Positions 25,318 to 34,802 of a stretch of DNA of 64,000 nt are shown here, piece after piece. Below the pieces are notes generated by a model. That model was not told where the DNA came from and searched no databases. It was given only the letters and a program-made list of their open reading frames with translations. Each line of letters opens with the position of its first letter. Position 1 is the first letter of the stretch. Position numbers and translations under genes: made by a program. Origin of the DNA: Hyphomicrobiales bacterium (GTDB lineage: Bacteria > Pseudomonadota > Alphaproteobacteria > Rhizobiales > Rhizobiaceae); assembly GCA_900471525.1 (NCBI GenBank), contig UCEZ01000047.1:104847-168846 (forward strand). Reading direction: 5' to 3'.

Positions 25318-26352
25318 CTACCGAGCCGTTGCCAACGGCGCACACGACCCCCGCTCGACGATCGTGCACCCCAGTTCCACGCGGCGCGCGGGCAGGTGTT
25401 CGCCAAGCGTCCGCAGGCAATATTCCATTTCATCGAGCGCCATCCGGCCGATCTGGGCCAGCGGCGCATGGACCGTGGAAAGCGGCGGGTCCATCATCTG
25501 GCCACGCAGGATATCGTCGAAACCAAGGACCGAGACATCCTGCGGAACCCGGTATCCCCGCTCTTTCAGGGCCTGAATAACACCGATGGCGATGTTGTCG
25601 GCGAGACAGAACATCGCAGTCAGGTCCCCAAGACCGCCATTCTCTTCCAGCCAGCGCCGCATGCTGCTCGCGGCCTCCTCCGGCTCGAAACTGTCGATCA
25701 TGATGATAGAACCACGGGCACCGATCGCCTCGTGGTCGCGGATCGCCTCGCTATAGCCGTCCTGGCGCTGGCGGATCGTATAGCGGCCCGGCCAGCCGAC
25801 CAGCGCGATATTGCGGTGTCCGAGATCGAGGAGATGCTGCACGCCGAGACGCGCGCCATAACGGTTGCCGATGCCGACGGAACCGACCCGCATCGTCGGG
25901 TCCTGTCCCGCCAGGAGCAAGGCCGGCCGGTCGAGCCGCGACACGGCTTCGAGCAGTTCCGGATTCTCGTCGAAATAGACGATGATCCCATCGGACTGCG
26001 TCTCCTTGATCCGGCTCAGCACCGGTGCCGGAGTCAGCCGTTTTCCCTCCGTCACCAGCGGCTTGATCTGGACGCCACGCGCGACGCATTCCTTGCGCAG
26101 GCTTTCCAGAATGGTCCAGGAGACATAGTTCGTGTCGTTCTGCGGCAGCCTGTCGGCCGAAGCCACCAGCATGACGGATTTCAACGTCGGCTGCATGGCG
26201 CGGCGAATGCGCGAATCGAGATAGCCGCTTTCGCGCGCGACCGTCATGACACGGTCGCGGACGCCTTCGGAGATCTTCGCTGTACCGTTCAGCACGTGAC
26301 TGACCGTGCTGAGGGAAACGCCGCTCTGTTCCGCTATCTTCTTGATGCTCAC
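25318..26352 (-). CDS. LacI family regulator of the uronide operon
   Basis: A 344-residue LacI/GalR protein. The N-terminal helix-turn-helix is MSIKKIAEQSGVSLSTVSHV with hinge-helix residues around 50-60, followed by a periplasmic-binding-like sugar domain (VLGFDDILRGQMMDPPLSTV). It is the last gene of the minus-strand operon, five bases after the permease gene. Its likely operators are the AATGAAAA/TTTTCATT-type palindromes at 33223 and 33343. Uronides or unsaturated oligogalacturonides are probable effectors. Confidence 0.9.
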   Translation of the reverse strand: MSIKKIAEQSGVSLSTVSHVLNGTAKISEGVRDRVMTVARESGYLDSRIRRAMQPTLKSVMLVASADRLPQNDTNYVSWTILESLRKECVARGVQIKPLVTEGKRLTPAPVLSRIKETQSDGIIVYFDENPELLEAVSRLDRPALLLAGQDPTMRVGSVGIGNRYGARLGVQHLLDLGHRNIALVGWPGRYTIRQRQDGYSEAIRDHEAIGARGSIIMIDSFEPEEAASSMRRWLEENGGLGDLTAMFCLADNIAIGVIQALKERGYRVPQDVSVLGFDDILRGQMMDPPLSTVHAPLAQIGRMALDEMEYCLRTLGEHLPARRVELGCTIVERGSCAPLATAR

Positions 26353-26356
26353 GAGG

Positions 26357-27400
26357 TCATTTCACTCCGCTGCTGGCCACGCCTTCGGTGATATATTTCT
26401 GCAGGAAGAGGAATACCACGGTTACCGGGAGCAAGGTAACGACCGTCATCGCAAGAATATAGTGCCATTGCACGTTGAATTGACCCTGCAGGGAACTGAG
26501 CCCGATCTGCAGCGTGTAGTTTTCCGGGCTCGACAGAACGATCAGCGGCCAGAGGAAATCGTTCCAGCGCCAGATCACCGAGAAAATGGCAAGCACTGCC
26601 AGCGCCGGGGCGCAAAGCGGCAGCACGATGCGCCAGTAGATGCGGAATTCCGATGCGGCGTCCACCCTTGCAGCTTCGATCAGATCGTCCGGAATGGTCA
26701 GCATATATTGACGCAGCAGGAATACACCTGTCGGCGTCGAAACCGTCGACAGGATCACGCCCCACAGATTATCGGCAAGGTTCAAGCCGACAATCACCAT
26801 GAAGGCCGGTACCATGATCACTGAGAGCGGGATCATCATGGTCGACAGGATGAGCGCGAACATGGCGTTGCGGCCGGCGAAACGGTATTTTGACAGCGCA
26901 AAGGCCGCCATGGAATTCAGGAGCAGCGTGAGAACCGTGGCAACTACTGTGACGAACACCGTGTTCCAGAGGTAGCGCAGGAAATTGAACTGCTTCATCG
27001 GCTCGCTGTAGTTCGACCATTGCAGGTGGAATTCCTTGAGCTGGCGCAGTTCGGCCACCGGAACACGGAAGGTTTCCTCCGGCTTTGAGGGGTCGAGCAC
27101 GGTCGCGGACAGCCCGATGCGGCGCAAAAGCGCCACCGTCTGCTCGCTACCATCAGGCATGGTCCGTACCCACATCGACAACGGTTTTGCCTGGCCGTCG
27201 ACGGTGATCGTCTGGGCGGCACGCGGCACCAGTGCCGGCGGAAAAGAATTGATCTCGGCTTCCGTCTTCAGGGAGGAAATGACAGCCCAGGCGATCGGGA
27301 TGGCAACGACCAGCGTGCCGAGAATGGCCCAGCCCCAGGCGAGCCAGTCGGTGAGGTCAAACCGGCCCGCGTGGCGGGTGCGCGTGAGAAAGGCAATCAT
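26357..27400 (-). CDS. Sugar ABC transporter permease (MalG type) with long periplasmic insert
   Basis: A 347-residue inner-membrane permease, longer than the ~280 usual for MalG types. The first helix (about residues 18-40) is followed by about 80 extra residues before the second helix, containing the segments LVPRAAQTITVDGQ and FHLQWSNYSEP. The conserved EAA loop is IEAARVDAASEFRIYWRIVLP. It pairs with the MalF-type permease encoded directly upstream. The insert may contact the binding protein or a glycan. Sugar specificity is inferred from GH105, KduI and KduD next door. Confidence 0.9.
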   Translation of the reverse strand: MIAFLTRTRHAGRFDLTDWLAWGWAILGTLVVAIPIAWAVISSLKTEAEINSFPPALVPRAAQTITVDGQAKPLSMWVRTMPDGSEQTVALLRRIGLSATVLDPSKPEETFRVPVAELRQLKEFHLQWSNYSEPMKQFNFLRYLWNTVFVTVVATVLTLLLNSMAAFALSKYRFAGRNAMFALILSTMMIPLSVIMVPAFMVIVGLNLADNLWGVILSTVSTPTGVFLLRQYMLTIPDDLIEAARVDAASEFRIYWRIVLPLCAPALAVLAIFSVIWRWNDFLWPLIVLSSPENYTLQIGLSSLQGQFNVQWHYILAMTVVTLLPVTVVFLFLQKYITEGVASSGVK

Positions 27401-27401
27401 G

Positions 27402-28421
27402 TCAGACCTCTGCTTTCTTCGCGAGCCAGAGTTGGGAGAGCGTCAGGACGAGCAACGCGATGCCCATCAGGACGGAGGCGGCGGACGCGAGGCCATACAG
27501 CCGCAGATCCGGCGAAAAAGCTGTCTGATAGATGAACTGGACAATGAAGGTATTCGCCGTGCCCGGTCCGCCGCCATTGGTCAGCACCCAGGCCTCGTCG
27601 AAGACCTGCACGGAGCGGATCAAAAGCAGCACAGTGACGACGAGCAGGTTGGGCAGCAGCAACGGCAAAGTCAGGCACCAGAACTGCCGCCATTGTGAGG
27701 TTCCATCGATCTCGGCCGCCTCGTAGATATCGCGCGGGATCGCCTGCAATCCCGCAAGGATGATCAGCATGAAGAAGCCCATGTGAAACCAGATGGAGAC
27801 ATAGACCACCCAGGCGCGTGACCAGCCGACTTCGAGCAGGAAGATGATCCGCGTGTCGAACCAGTCCGTCAAAAAGCCGTTTAGCAGGCCTTCGCGCGCC
27901 AGGAACCATTGCCAGATCAGGCCGACGACAACCGGAGACAGAAGCACTGGATAGAAAAACACAGCCCGGAAAAAGCCGCGCCCGCGCGTCAGCCGGTTGA
28001 GCACCAGCGCCGTCACCAGCGCGAAGAACAGCGTGCCCAGTGTATTGAGGAGGGTATACCACCAAGTATTGTGAACGGCGGTCCAGAAGAGATTATAACG
28101 GCAAGTGGAGGGCTCCAGATAGCTGCCGCAGTCCAGCAGCGCCTTGAAATTCTCAAGCCCGACAAAGGGCCGATCCCAGATCAGGAGATTGGTGCCGCCG
28201 GTAAACGCATAGGCGATGGCGAGGCCGACCGGCACGAAGACGAAAACGGTAAACAGCAGCATGTTGGGCAGGATGAAGACATAGGGCATGCGGGCGTGCC
28301 CCAACAGCCGCTGGACCGTGGCCATCGGCACCTCCACAATCCTCATCACCGCGTCAAGCCCGTCGCCAATGCGTTCGCCACGCGCAACGACGACCGGCGC
28401 TACACTCGTGGGCGCGCTCAC
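27402..28421 (-). CDS. Sugar ABC transporter permease (MalF/UgpA type)
   Basis: A 339-residue permease with six predicted helices. It has the EAA loop IYEAAEIDGTSQWRQFWCLTLP. It overlaps the ATPase gene by four bases (ATGA) and is one base from the next permease. The subunit set (ATPase, two permeases, binding protein 33394-34677) makes a complete CUT1 importer. Confidence 0.92.
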   Translation of the reverse strand: MSAPTSVAPVVVARGERIGDGLDAVMRIVEVPMATVQRLLGHARMPYVFILPNMLLFTVFVFVPVGLAIAYAFTGGTNLLIWDRPFVGLENFKALLDCGSYLEPSTCRYNLFWTAVHNTWWYTLLNTLGTLFFALVTALVLNRLTRGRGFFRAVFFYPVLLSPVVVGLIWQWFLAREGLLNGFLTDWFDTRIIFLLEVGWSRAWVVYVSIWFHMGFFMLIILAGLQAIPRDIYEAAEIDGTSQWRQFWCLTLPLLLPNLLVVTVLLLIRSVQVFDEAWVLTNGGGPGTANTFIVQFIYQTAFSPDLRLYGLASAASVLMGIALLVLTLSQLWLAKKAEV

Positions 28422-29524
28422 ATCCGCGCTCCCTTGAGCGACCGGCCATCCACGGATGAAAACAGGTGAGCAAAGGCGGGATTGAAGGTGAAGTCGAGAC
28501 TTGAACCAGTTTCCGCCTCGAAATGTCCCGGCACATGGACGATCGTCAATTCGTCGCTCTGGCCCGTGCGGCCGTAGACGAAGGTTTCATGCCCCATGCT
28601 CTCGACCTGTTCCACGGTCATGGTGCCGCCGCCCGCACCCGGCGTGGCGGGTCCCAGCTTGAGGTGCGATGGGCGCAGGCCGATTATGACGTCATCGCCA
28701 GATTGGACATCTATGCCGGTGCCGGGCACGAGGAAGCGACCGAGATACGCGCTGTCTAGAGTCACGCCATCGCTGCCGGTCGAGGCAACCTTGCCCGGAT
28801 AAAGGTTCATCCGCGGCGAACCGATGAAGCCGGCGACGAAGAGATTGGCGGGCCTTTCGAACAGGTCGAGCGGACGGCCGATCTGCTCGACCTTGCCCTT
28901 GTTGAGAACGACGATCTTCTGCGCCATGGTCATGGCTTCGACCTGATCATGGGTCACGTAGATCATCGTCGTTTTCAGTTGTTTGTGCAGCTTGGTAATT
29001 TCCGAGCGGGTCTGGACCCTCAGCTTCGCATCGAGATTGGAGAGTGGCTCGTCGAACAGAAAGACGCGCGGTTGGCGGACGATGGCGCGGCCGATCGCGA
29101 CCCGCTGACGCTGGCCGCCGGACAATGCCTTCGGCCTTCGATCAAGATAGCCGTCAATCGCCAGCATTTTAGCAGCCGCATCGACACGGCGATTGATCTC
29201 CGCCCTATCCATGCGCAGGTTCTCAAGCCCGAAGGACAGGTTCTTGCGCACGCTCATATGCGGATAGAGCGCGTAGGACTGGAACACCATGGCGATCTGA
29301 CGCTGGGCCGGCGACAGGTCGTTCACACGCTGGTCGTCGAAGCTCATCTGCCCGGCGGAGATAGGCTCAAGCCCGGAGATCATCCGCAAAAGCGTTGACT
29401 TGCCGCAACCTGACGGCCCGACCAGAGCGACGAACTCACCGGATCCCACGTCGATATCAATGCCATGGATGACTTCCAGCGATCCATAGGACTTGCGCAG
29501 ATCCTTCATCGATATTGCGGTCAT
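28418..29524 (-). CDS. Sugar ABC transporter ATPase (MalK/UgpC type)
   Basis: A 368-residue CUT1 ATPase. Walker A GPSGCGKST, signature LSGGQRQRV and Walker B VFLFDEPLSNLDAKLR are intact. The ~130-residue C-terminal TOBE regulatory domain is present (GLRPSHLKLGP). It is third in the operon, 61 bases after the GH105 gene. It powers both permeases encoded downstream. Confidence 0.93.
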   Translation of the reverse strand: MTAISMKDLRKSYGSLEVIHGIDIDVGSGEFVALVGPSGCGKSTLLRMISGLEPISAGQMSFDDQRVNDLSPAQRQIAMVFQSYALYPHMSVRKNLSFGLENLRMDRAEINRRVDAAAKMLAIDGYLDRRPKALSGGQRQRVAIGRAIVRQPRVFLFDEPLSNLDAKLRVQTRSEITKLHKQLKTTMIYVTHDQVEAMTMAQKIVVLNKGKVEQIGRPLDLFERPANLFVAGFIGSPRMNLYPGKVASTGSDGVTLDSAYLGRFLVPGTGIDVQSGDDVIIGLRPSHLKLGPATPGAGGGTMTVEQVESMGHETFVYGRTGQSDELTIVHVPGHFEAETGSSLDFTFNPAFAHLFSSVDGRSLKGARM

Positions 29525-29584
29525 TGTGTTTTCCTCCCAATCTCCGTGGTGGACGCGCGACCCTTGCGAGGCGCGTCTCGTCCG

Positions 29585-30649
29585 TCAGCGCGCGTGCCGT
29601 CTCGATTCCATCAAGAACAGCCCTCCAAGCGCCTGACCATAAGGTGTCGGCAGATTCTTGATCCGGCGATAGAAGTCGAGATCCTCGCCCATCGGCGTGC
29701 CATCTGAAACATCCATCAAAAGGCCGGTCTCGTCGATCCGCGACAGGATGGCGCTGAGCGATCGTTCCGCAGTGCCCCTGAAGCTTTCGTCGATCAATCC
29801 TTCCCGGATGCCCGCAAGAATGCCGTAGCCGATACCCGCCGTGGCCGAGGCCTCGATGGGACTTCCGATATCATCGAGCAGCGTATGGAACATGCCCTGC
29901 TCGTTCTGGAGTGCCTGAAGGGCTGCAACCTGCGTGCAATAGACTTCCTTCAGGTAGCGGGCAATGGCACCCTCAGGCGGCGCGATCCGGAAGAGTTCCG
30001 GAATGGCGATGGTGATCCAGGCATTGCCCCTCGCCCACAGCGCACGCGCGTAGTTGTGCCGGCCGAGAAAGGTCCATCCGTGGAAGAACAGCCCGCTCGC
30101 CGCGTCACCCAGAAACCGGATATGGCAGAGGAACTGGTAGTGCGCGTCCTCGATCCAGTCGGGTCGCTCACACAGCCGGCCGGCCGTCGTCATGAACAAC
30201 ACGGCCATGAACAGCGTATCATCCCAAAGCTGGCCTTCGTTGTCGCGCTCCTTGACAAGATGCTGGTAGCCGCCTTCCTCGGTGCGAGGCATCTCCTCGA
30301 AAATCCACTGCGCCCAATCGTGGACGATCGTCTTCCAGTCATCACGCCCGAATTTTTCCGCAAGCAGAGAGAACACCAGCATCGGCGAGGTGGAATTGAC
30401 CTGGCGGCGTGGCAGGCCGCGGGCGAGCTGATTTTCATACCAGCGGATCAGCCTGCCGAAAGCGGCTTGATCGTCGCGTTCTTCGGCGTCGCGGAAATAG
30501 CCGTAAAGACCAACGCCCACCTCCCAATCCCATTCATCAAAAACGATCTCGCCGGTATCGGCGTCGGCAGCGTCGCCGATGCCCTTCAAGCGGCGAAAGC
30601 CACGGGAAATCTGCGTAATGGCTGATGTGATATCCGCGGCCGGGATCAT
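29585..30649 (-). CDS. Glycoside hydrolase family 105 (unsaturated rhamnogalacturonyl/uronyl hydrolase)
   Basis: A 354-residue (alpha/alpha)6-barrel enzyme. Segments such as VFDEWDWEVGVGLYG, LWDDTLFMAVLFM and RGNAWITIAIPELF match GH105/GH88, including the acidic catalytic residue in the WDDT loop. These enzymes release 4-deoxy-L-threo-5-hexosulose uronate from unsaturated uronide disaccharides made by pectate or rhamnogalacturonan lyases. The product feeds KduI and KduD encoded at 34.8-36.4 kb. No signal peptide is visible, so it acts in the cytoplasm after ABC uptake. The start overlaps the upstream 864-residue protein by four bases. Confidence 0.88.
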   Translation of the reverse strand: MIPAADITSAITQISRGFRRLKGIGDAADADTGEIVFDEWDWEVGVGLYGYFRDAEERDDQAAFGRLIRWYENQLARGLPRRQVNSTSPMLVFSLLAEKFGRDDWKTIVHDWAQWIFEEMPRTEEGGYQHLVKERDNEGQLWDDTLFMAVLFMTTAGRLCERPDWIEDAHYQFLCHIRFLGDAASGLFFHGWTFLGRHNYARALWARGNAWITIAIPELFRIAPPEGAIARYLKEVYCTQVAALQALQNEQGMFHTLLDDIGSPIEASATAGIGYGILAGIREGLIDESFRGTAERSLSAILSRIDETGLLMDVSDGTPMGEDLDFYRRIKNLPTPYGQALGGLFLMESRRHAR

Positions 30650-33240
30650 GCGGAAAGCTCCTTGATTTCAGTCCAGGGATGAAGCGCGCCGCCATCGATG
30701 CCGATCTGCGGAATGGTGGAAAGTGGCGCGAAAGGCAGGGATGTTCCGGCACGCTGCAGGTCTCCCTCGAATGGCAGCAACAACCTGCCGTCGGGGTGGT
30801 CGAGCGTCAGACTCACCGCATCCGCGTCGAAATGCGGTGCAAGCGCAATGCAGCTTTCCCGGAATGCGGAAAACCCGTCGTGTATATCCGCGCTGCCGGC
30901 AATCATCAGCCAGCCCGCTTTTTCGACGTGCATACGCCATTCCATACCGGCAAACAGGCCTTGCTGGAGAGCCTCAAGCACGGAAGATCCGTAAATACCG
31001 ACATAGCCGTCCGCGACCCGCGCAAAAATCCAGTTCGCCTCGACAACGACTTCGTCACAAAGCTCAACCGGCACGAAGACATGGGTAAACCGGATGGAAT
31101 GGGGCTGGCGCGTCAGGTCGAACAGCATCAGCGCCACGTTGTCATATTGGGCGACGCGCGGATTGATGCCGTTGCCGGCCCAGTAGGACGGGCGGCTGCC
31201 ACCCCAGACTTTCAGATCGCCCGGATGGTTGATCCAGAACCGCGCCAGCATGTGGTCGGAAAGCTGGATATCGGCCATGTGCTGCTGATGGCCAAGCTCG
31301 CCAGTCTTGTACTCCGCGACGCTGGACAATTGCGCGTCCGCGCATTTCCAGAGCGAGAGCTTGGCGTTCATGTTCAGCCCCTGCGTATAGTGGGCAGCCA
31401 GTCGCTTGCCTTTGGGCGGGAACACAAAACCGGTTGCCAGCGGCGGCGGCTCGTAGTCCGAGAGCGCAAAGAGAGCCGCCGCTCGATCGTGCCCGGCATA
31501 CCATGTACCGCCAAAGGCGATCGCCGCAACCGAGGCGAGTTCGGTCGCCGATCCGGCAAAGAGTTCCTTTTCATAGATGCGGCCCTGCGATCCGGATGGA
31601 ACGCTTTCAAGCGTGTGCAGAGCAGTCATGACGAAGATCTCGTCCAGGAGTTTGCCGGTCCGTTCCTTGAGGTGCGGATCATCGGTGTTTTCGAACAGCG
31701 TGAACAGGCCGAGGAAATCGATCGGGTAATAGGCGGCCGAGTTCCATTCCGCGAGGCCGTGCTCGTCGATCGCGTCGAACCAGCGATACAGCCGCGCCTC
31801 CGCCTGCGCCCGATGTTCCAGGCCGGTCTTGCCGCTGTTGGGAAAGACGTCGTCCGGAAAAAGGTCGCCCGCCAGATATTGGGCGATATGAAAGCAGAGC
31901 ACGTGGTTTTCGCTCCAGTACCACATCACATCGTCGCCTGGCTCGTCCAACCAGTAGCGGAAGTTGAGGATGGTGCCGCGCAACCTCTCCCAGAGCTCGT
32001 CCGGCAGCTGGGTCCAGGCATGCCCGCGATAGATCCACAGAAGCGGCAATAGCCAGAAATCGGCGCAATCATGGCGTTCGATGACCGGCGGCAGCGCACG
32101 CTCGATCAACAGTGCCGCCTGCTCCGGCTCCTTGCCGAGCGCCAACAGGACGAGTGCACGCGACGGCTCGTTCTTGCCGCCGGCAAGCATGACATTGAGG
32201 GCCGCCCGTTTGCGGCCTGATATGTTGTCCTGATCGAGCGACAGCGGCGGCGGCAGGATGGAGGTGCCAAGACCGCGCTCGATCCGAGCGCCGCCGATCT
32301 GAACGACAAATGTCAAAGAAATGCACCCGGCCCTGAGACCGGAGATATCGAACAGCTCGGCCGTCGGATTGTCCTTGGAAATCGTGAAGCGGATCGGCTC
32401 CGCCGTCTTGCCCACCCCATCCGGCAGCACGTTCATCGTTACCGTTTCGGATGGATGCCAATCGGGGCCGAGCTCGATCTCCACCGGACGATCGGGCAGA
32501 TAGTCCGCGACCACGCGCACTGTGCCGCTATCATAGAACAGCCGGTCCGTCCGCAGGCCGTTCAGCGTTGCCTCCACCTCGCGCATGGAATGACTGTCGA
32601 TCTCAGCCTGGATGCCGGCGGCAAGCCCCTTTCCTTCCAGCAGCGTCAGCTTGAAGAAACAGCTTGTGTCGCGCTCGTGCAGATCTTCGAGAAATACGGT
32701 CAGGACGCTCTCGCCCTGCGGAATATCCGCCGAAAACGTCGCCGAATGCGCGATGTTGCGATCGTAGGGCTCGTGCGTCAGCACCTTTGTCTCATTGAGC
32801 CAGACATGTATGCCGCCGCAGGTTTCAGCGACAAGGCGGACGGTCTGCGCCGTCCCCGCCGTGACGATGCAGCGCATCCAGCGGCGAATGAGAAGCGGGC
32901 GAAAGCAGAAGGTGGAAAAATCGACACGAGGATCTTCGCCGCCAAGATAGATATTGGAGAAATCGATGGCTGCCGGCAGCGGGATATCGCGGCTCAGAAG
33001 CCGGGCGCGGAGCGCCTCGCGGCATGGCAGATCACCGGTCGCAACCCATCCGTTGATGAAACGGTAATCGATCGCATCCGGCATCGGGCGGGCCGTTCCG
33101 GGGAAATATTCGACCTCGGCCATACCGACATGCCAGCGGTTAAGCGCCTCGCCCGGCGCAACAGGCCAGAGCGTCACCCCAGCCAAGAGACCATCCTCAT
33201 CCGTCTGATTATTGCGAGACTTTAATGAAATATTTTTCAT
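30646..33240 (-). CDS. Large uncharacterised protein, putative glycan-active enzyme
   Basis: About 864 residues, family not recognised. There is no signal peptide. Residues ~90-220 look like a beta-sandwich (CGGIHVWLNETKVLTHEPYDR), as in carbohydrate-binding modules. Residues ~385-600 are rich in Trp, His and acidic residues (WYWSENHVLCFHIAQYLAGD and EWNSAAYYPIDFLGL) and resemble an (alpha/alpha)6 toroid of glycoside hydrolases or lyases. A C-terminal beta-rich part follows. It is first in the operon and coupled to GH105, so it probably processes the imported oligosaccharide before GH105. Start 33240 has AAGGAG upstream; the seven-codon-longer version lacks support. Confidence 0.75.
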   Translation of the reverse strand: MKNISLKSRNNQTDEDGLLAGVTLWPVAPGEALNRWHVGMAEVEYFPGTARPMPDAIDYRFINGWVATGDLPCREALRARLLSRDIPLPAAIDFSNIYLGGEDPRVDFSTFCFRPLLIRRWMRCIVTAGTAQTVRLVAETCGGIHVWLNETKVLTHEPYDRNIAHSATFSADIPQGESVLTVFLEDLHERDTSCFFKLTLLEGKGLAAGIQAEIDSHSMREVEATLNGLRTDRLFYDSGTVRVVADYLPDRPVEIELGPDWHPSETVTMNVLPDGVGKTAEPIRFTISKDNPTAELFDISGLRAGCISLTFVVQIGGARIERGLGTSILPPPLSLDQDNISGRKRAALNVMLAGGKNEPSRALVLLALGKEPEQAALLIERALPPVIERHDCADFWLLPLLWIYRGHAWTQLPDELWERLRGTILNFRYWLDEPGDDVMWYWSENHVLCFHIAQYLAGDLFPDDVFPNSGKTGLEHRAQAEARLYRWFDAIDEHGLAEWNSAAYYPIDFLGLFTLFENTDDPHLKERTGKLLDEIFVMTALHTLESVPSGSQGRIYEKELFAGSATELASVAAIAFGGTWYAGHDRAAALFALSDYEPPPLATGFVFPPKGKRLAAHYTQGLNMNAKLSLWKCADAQLSSVAEYKTGELGHQQHMADIQLSDHMLARFWINHPGDLKVWGGSRPSYWAGNGINPRVAQYDNVALMLFDLTRQPHSIRFTHVFVPVELCDEVVVEANWIFARVADGYVGIYGSSVLEALQQGLFAGMEWRMHVEKAGWLMIAGSADIHDGFSAFRESCIALAPHFDADAVSLTLDHPDGRLLLPFEGDLQRAGTSLPFAPLSTIPQIGIDGGALHPWTEIKELSA

Positions 33241-33242
33241 TA
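33223..33242. promoter_or_regulatory. Putative LacI operator overlapping the start codon of the large protein gene
   Basis: TAATGAAA and TTTCATTA are perfect 8-base arms around a 4-base centre. The right arm contains the complement of the ATG at 33240. It closely resembles the site at 33343. Confidence 0.5.
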
Positions 33243-33342
33243 GTTTTCGTCTCCTTCGCATTCAAAATTCGCATTTTTGTTTGACTTGCGGCAAGAAATA
33301 GCCATTAAATCCCCCACAGGCAATGAAATTCGAACACACCAT

Positions 33343-33362
33343 CAACGAAAATATTTTCATTG
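33343..33362. promoter_or_regulatory. Putative LacI operator upstream of the binding-protein gene
   Basis: CAACGAAAAT/ATTTTCATTG, a 20-base palindrome with one mismatched pair, 31 bases before the binding-protein ATG. It shares the core with the site at 33223 on the divergent side. Confidence 0.55.
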
Positions 33363-33393
33363 GCGCTCTGCTGACTTACAACGGGAGGAATGC

Positions 33394-34677
33394 ATGACCT
33401 TGAAAACCCTGAAAATTACGGCCCTCGCACTCGCCTTGAGCACGGCTGGCGTACCGGCATTCGCCGAGACAATCACCTTCGCCTTCACCGACGACGATCC
33501 GAATTATATCGCCATGATGGAGAAGCTGGTCGACCAGTTCGAGGCAGAGAACAAAGACATCACTGTCGATTTCGTCACCGCCGGCTATGCGCAGATGATG
33601 GAGCAGCTACCGCTTCAACTGTCTGTCGGCAAAGGGCCTGACGTGGCCAAGATAACGGCCACCGATCTTCTCCGATACACGGCCGACCTGCGGCCCTACA
33701 TGAAGGACCCGGACGGCTTTGCAAAGCTTCACGGACAATCGCTGGACCTGATCCGCACCCCGGGTACAGCGCCCGACAAGATCGGTGGCTATGTCGCTTC
33801 GCAAACGCTCAACCAGCCGTTCATCAACGTGACCCTGTTCGAGCAGGCCGGCGTTCCGCTGCCAGCCAAGGGGGCAACGCTCACTGAGATCGTCGATGCG
33901 TCCGTCAAGGTTGCCAAGGCCACCGGCGTCGAAATTCCCTTCACGATGGACCGCTCCGGCCATCGTTTTGCCGGACCGGCATTCTCCTACGGCGCGCATT
34001 TCCTGAAGGACGGGCAACTCATATTCCCCGACGACGCAGCCAAGCGCTACATCGCCGATCTCTACAAATGGACCCAGTCCGGCGCGTTTCCCAAAGAGAT
34101 GTGGGGCGCTGCGGGCGGAACGCGCTACAAGAACATGGGCGACGAATTCGCCAATGGAAATGTCGTGACGTATCTGGCCGGAAACTGGATGGTCAATCCG
34201 TTCGTCACCAAGATCGGCGATGCGTTCGACTGGACGGCGATCGATCCGCCCTGCGGCGACGCCGGTTGCGTGCCGATGCCGGGTTCGACATTCGTCGTTG
34301 CCTTCCAGCACACCAAAGCACCGGAAGCCGTCGCCAAGCTCATCGAGTTCCTCGGATCGGAAAAGGTTCAGCGCGACATTGCCGAACAGTTCCTGATCCT
34401 CACCGGCGCCCAGATCGACAATCCGCAATACAAGACGGACAGCCAGAACGCCAAAACCTCCATGGAAGCCTTCGCACGCAATGTGGGCAATGTTCCGGAA
34501 GAGGCTCGCACCATCGAGAGGACCCAAGGCGCCAGCGCGGTCTATGGCTCCATCGTTCAGCGCATGAGCCAGCTGATCGTCGGCGAACTGACGCTTGAGG
34601 ACGCCTACGCTCAATTGGCCGCCGATGCCAAGGGTGCGAATGTCGAAATCGCCAAATTTACCACTGCTGCCAAATAG
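33394..34677 (+). CDS. Sugar ABC transporter substrate-binding protein (SBP_bac_1)
   Basis: A 427-residue periplasmic receptor. A signal peptide ends in PAFA at about residue 24. Typical SBP_bac_1 segments ([17 protein letters not shown] and [11 protein letters not shown]) are present. The frame extends upstream to 33277, but the ATG at 33394 has GGGAGG six bases before it and begins the signal peptide. It is divergent from the operon encoding its permeases and ATPase and is followed by kduI. A strong 13-bp hairpin follows the gene, consistent with higher expression of the receptor than of kduI-kduD. Confidence 0.92.
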   Translation: MTLKTLKITALALALSTAGVPAFAETITFAFTDDDPNYIAMMEKLVDQFEAENKDITVDFVTAGYAQMMEQLPLQLSVGKGPDVAKITATDLLRYTADLRPYMKDPDGFAKLHGQSLDLIRTPGTAPDKIGGYVASQTLNQPFINVTLFEQAGVPLPAKGATLTEIVDASVKVAKATGVEIPFTMDRSGHRFAGPAFSYGAHFLKDGQLIFPDDAAKRYIADLYKWTQSGAFPKEMWGAAGGTRYKNMGDEFANGNVVTYLAGNWMVNPFVTKIGDAFDWTAIDPPCGDAGCVPMPGSTFVVAFQHTKAPEAVAKLIEFLGSEKVQRDIAEQFLILTGAQIDNPQYKTDSQNAKTSMEAFARNVGNVPEEARTIERTQGASAVYGSIVQRMSQLIVGELTLEDAYAQLAADAKGANVEIAKFTTAAK

Positions 34678-34734
34678 CGTCGGCGTCTGCCATCGGCACC
34701 GTTGTCAGGCCACGGCGCCGATGGCACGCCGCAG

Positions 34735-34771
34735 CAGAGCGCCGCGCACCGGGCGGATGCGCGGCGCTCTG
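34735..34771 (+). other. Intercistronic hairpin between binding-protein gene and kduI
   Basis: A perfect 13-bp GC-rich stem (34735-34747 with 34759-34771) and an 11-base loop, with no U-run after it. A second, weaker hairpin (CATCGGC/GCCGATG, 34691-34723) precedes it. Probably an mRNA stabiliser or partial terminator. Confidence 0.6.
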
Positions 34772-34802
34772 CCCGAATAAAAAGCATTCAAGGAAAAGAC
34801 CC

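Noticed and set aside
25288..26391. 367-codon open frame on the plus strand
   Set aside because: It is antisense to the LacI gene, which has a perfect helix-turn-helix and sugar-binding domain.
30679..32052. 457-codon open frame on the plus strand
   Set aside because: It is antisense to the large protein of the uronide operon, has no ribosome-binding site and is rich in Arg, as expected of a shadow frame.
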